Source: Phyllostachys edulis (lineage: Eukaryota > Streptophyta > Magnoliopsida > Poales > Poaceae). Taken from it: a stretch of 64,000 nt of DNA. The stretch covers positions 71,265,686 to 71,329,685 of the forward strand of contig CM070553.1 of assembly GCA_036346405.1 (NCBI GenBank), read 5' to 3'. Below are positions 62,592 to 64,000 of the stretch, one piece after another. Both the position numbers and the translations under genes were made by a program. The notes beneath the pieces are model-generated. The model had not been told where the DNA came from and did not search any database. It saw only the letters and a list, made by a program, of their open reading frames with translations. Position 1 is the stretch's first letter. Every line of letters begins with the position of its first letter.

Positions 62592-64000
62592 TGTGAGACC
62601 CCGACGTTTATTCGGCTCATAATACTTAGTCACCCAATTGACCCTAGTATTATCAACCAAATAAACCCGGTCTCGAGAGATGTATACTTCCTGAATGCAA
62701 GATACATACCTCACAACAAAAGAATGTATCAATTCCATACAACACATAGTACATAAGCAACAAACCAGAAGTTAATATTAATATGGAATAGCTATTACAA
62801 AAGAGGGGCCCTTAGGCCAAATAGCAACAATTCAACAAAGATAACAGCGGAAGCAAAAGTGCCATAAAGATGGCTATAACACAAAGCCAATCAGTGTGCC
62901 TTAACCCCTAGGCATCTGACCGGACCGCCAAGCTAGTCGTCGAAGAAACTGCAACACGTGGCACAGAAATAAGGCTCTTGGAGCTCACCTCCGTCCTCTG
63001 CAACAAAGTTGTTAAGCAAAGCAAATGAGTACAATAACTTGTTTATTGTACTCGCAAGACTGACGTGTGAGATAACAGAACTATAAGTTAGCTACATGCA
63101 AGCTTTATTTAAGTGGATGAGGCTTTGGACTCATTTTAGCATAAAGCAATTTTCATTTGCAATACCATAATAGATTGAAGGCAATTTGACAAAGCATTTT
63201 TAATTGTTGAAATAACAACGAGATATTAACATAGTAACGACAACAAGAACATCCTGGAAGTGACTAACCCAAGTCACCACAACAATAGCATGAACATCCA
63301 TTCATGCCAACCCATCAAGTTTTAATTAAATGGTTGAGTCTAGTTCTTACGGGGCGTTTCCGAGCGTGTCCATAACCTAGGACAAGGCTATTCGAATAGT
63401 TTTAACCCTGCAGGGGTGTACCAATGTACCCACACGCAAGACCGCCTTTCCTTTAGGCACACTACCTTAGGTATGCCGGCACGGCTAAGTCCTACGAGAT
63501 ATTTCCAATGGACGATGCTAATTACGAGCCGCAACCCACGGGAACAAGGACACATTAGACAGCCTAACCGGTCTGCCAATGCTCCGTCCCAACACCACAC
63601 ACACACATTTTATCAAAACATACCCACCAACCAGCTCATAATTAACACCTCCCAAAGTACTTAGTCAAGAGAGGTCCCATATCCCCCTCGTGTGGTTAGC
63701 ACACAACATTGCTCAGAACGGTGGCGCAAGTAACTCAGTCCTTAATGACTCAGGCATACTACCATATTCCAAAAACCGCACCATCCATCCAATATGCCCA
63801 AGTCTAAATCAATCCTTTATTTTCAGTTTTTGATTTTACAAATTAATCAAAGCACAAGTGCTGGACATATAGGAGGAATAATTATCCTTGTGTGATCAAG
63901 ACCATCGACTAAGTCGATGATCGCCCATTACTACCGATTAGCTAAGCATGTCTAAGCAGTAGGGAACGCAACTACTAAGTGATAAGAGCTCATCCAACGA
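62592..64000 (-). mobile_element. LTR C (Tekay-type), minus strand, runs off the window
   Basis: It begins TGTGAGACCCCGACG, the reverse complement of an LTR end, and continues as the near-perfect inverse of 61005-62120 and then of 55820-56350. The other end is outside the window, so solo LTR and full element cannot be told apart. Confidence 0.88.

Overview
This window is nuclear DNA from a grass. Two real host genes sit among nested transposable elements. The intron-rich genes, the CACTA element with 'CACAGACGG' subterminal repeats, the very long Tekay-type gypsy LTRs and the Tourist-like MITE all fit Poaceae. A panicoid grass (sorghum, sugarcane or Miscanthus type) is my guess; species cannot be fixed by reading alone.

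Layout. 1-105: piece of an LTR. 106-17083: a CACTA (En/Spm) transposon with a TTA target duplication. It carries a decayed TNP2 transposase gene (1500-4640) and a second decayed gene (Transposase_24 region plus a Ulp1-like protease domain, 6439-6795 and 13744-16503). A Tekay-type gypsy element (6796-13738, TSD GCATT) split the second gene and later lost most of its interior. 17084-17153: the rest of the LTR that hosts the CACTA. 17154-17740: a minus-strand copia fragment. 17818-22737 (minus): an intact 13-exon gene for a nucleoplasmin-like FKBP (FKBP43/FKBP53 type), reconstructed as 525 aa. 23023-25535: a truncated minus-strand Tekay LTR. 26473-29557 (plus): an intact six-exon caleosin/peroxygenase gene, 205 aa. 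30550-32165: a minus-strand hAT transposase relic. 32166-36228: an LTR with a second solo LTR (TSD ATTTT) nested in it. 36229-36712: an hAT terminus. 37583-39394: a partial copy of the FKBP gene (promoter side plus exons 1-4). 39900-43450: opposing LTR fragments. 43451-47046: a second, truncated copy of the CACTA in the same LTR site. 47047-64000: a nest of gypsy LTRs. LTR A contains solo LTR B (TSD CGACG), which contains solo LTR (TSD CGTGC), and an inverted LTR C follows and runs off the window.

How it fits together. The functional content is the FKBP gene (probable nuclear histone chaperone and prolyl isomerase) and the caleosin gene (calcium- and heme-dependent peroxygenase of lipid bodies or ER), about 3.7 kb apart with their 5' ends facing each other. 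Target-site duplications give the order of several insertions. A local duplication copied the 5' part of the FKBP gene and, perhaps separately, the LTR-CACTA block. Nearly all in-frame stops noted in the transposase genes can be explained by C-to-T or G-to-A transitions, as expected from long-term cytosine methylation. I saw no tRNA, rRNA, CRISPR array or prokaryotic-type operon.
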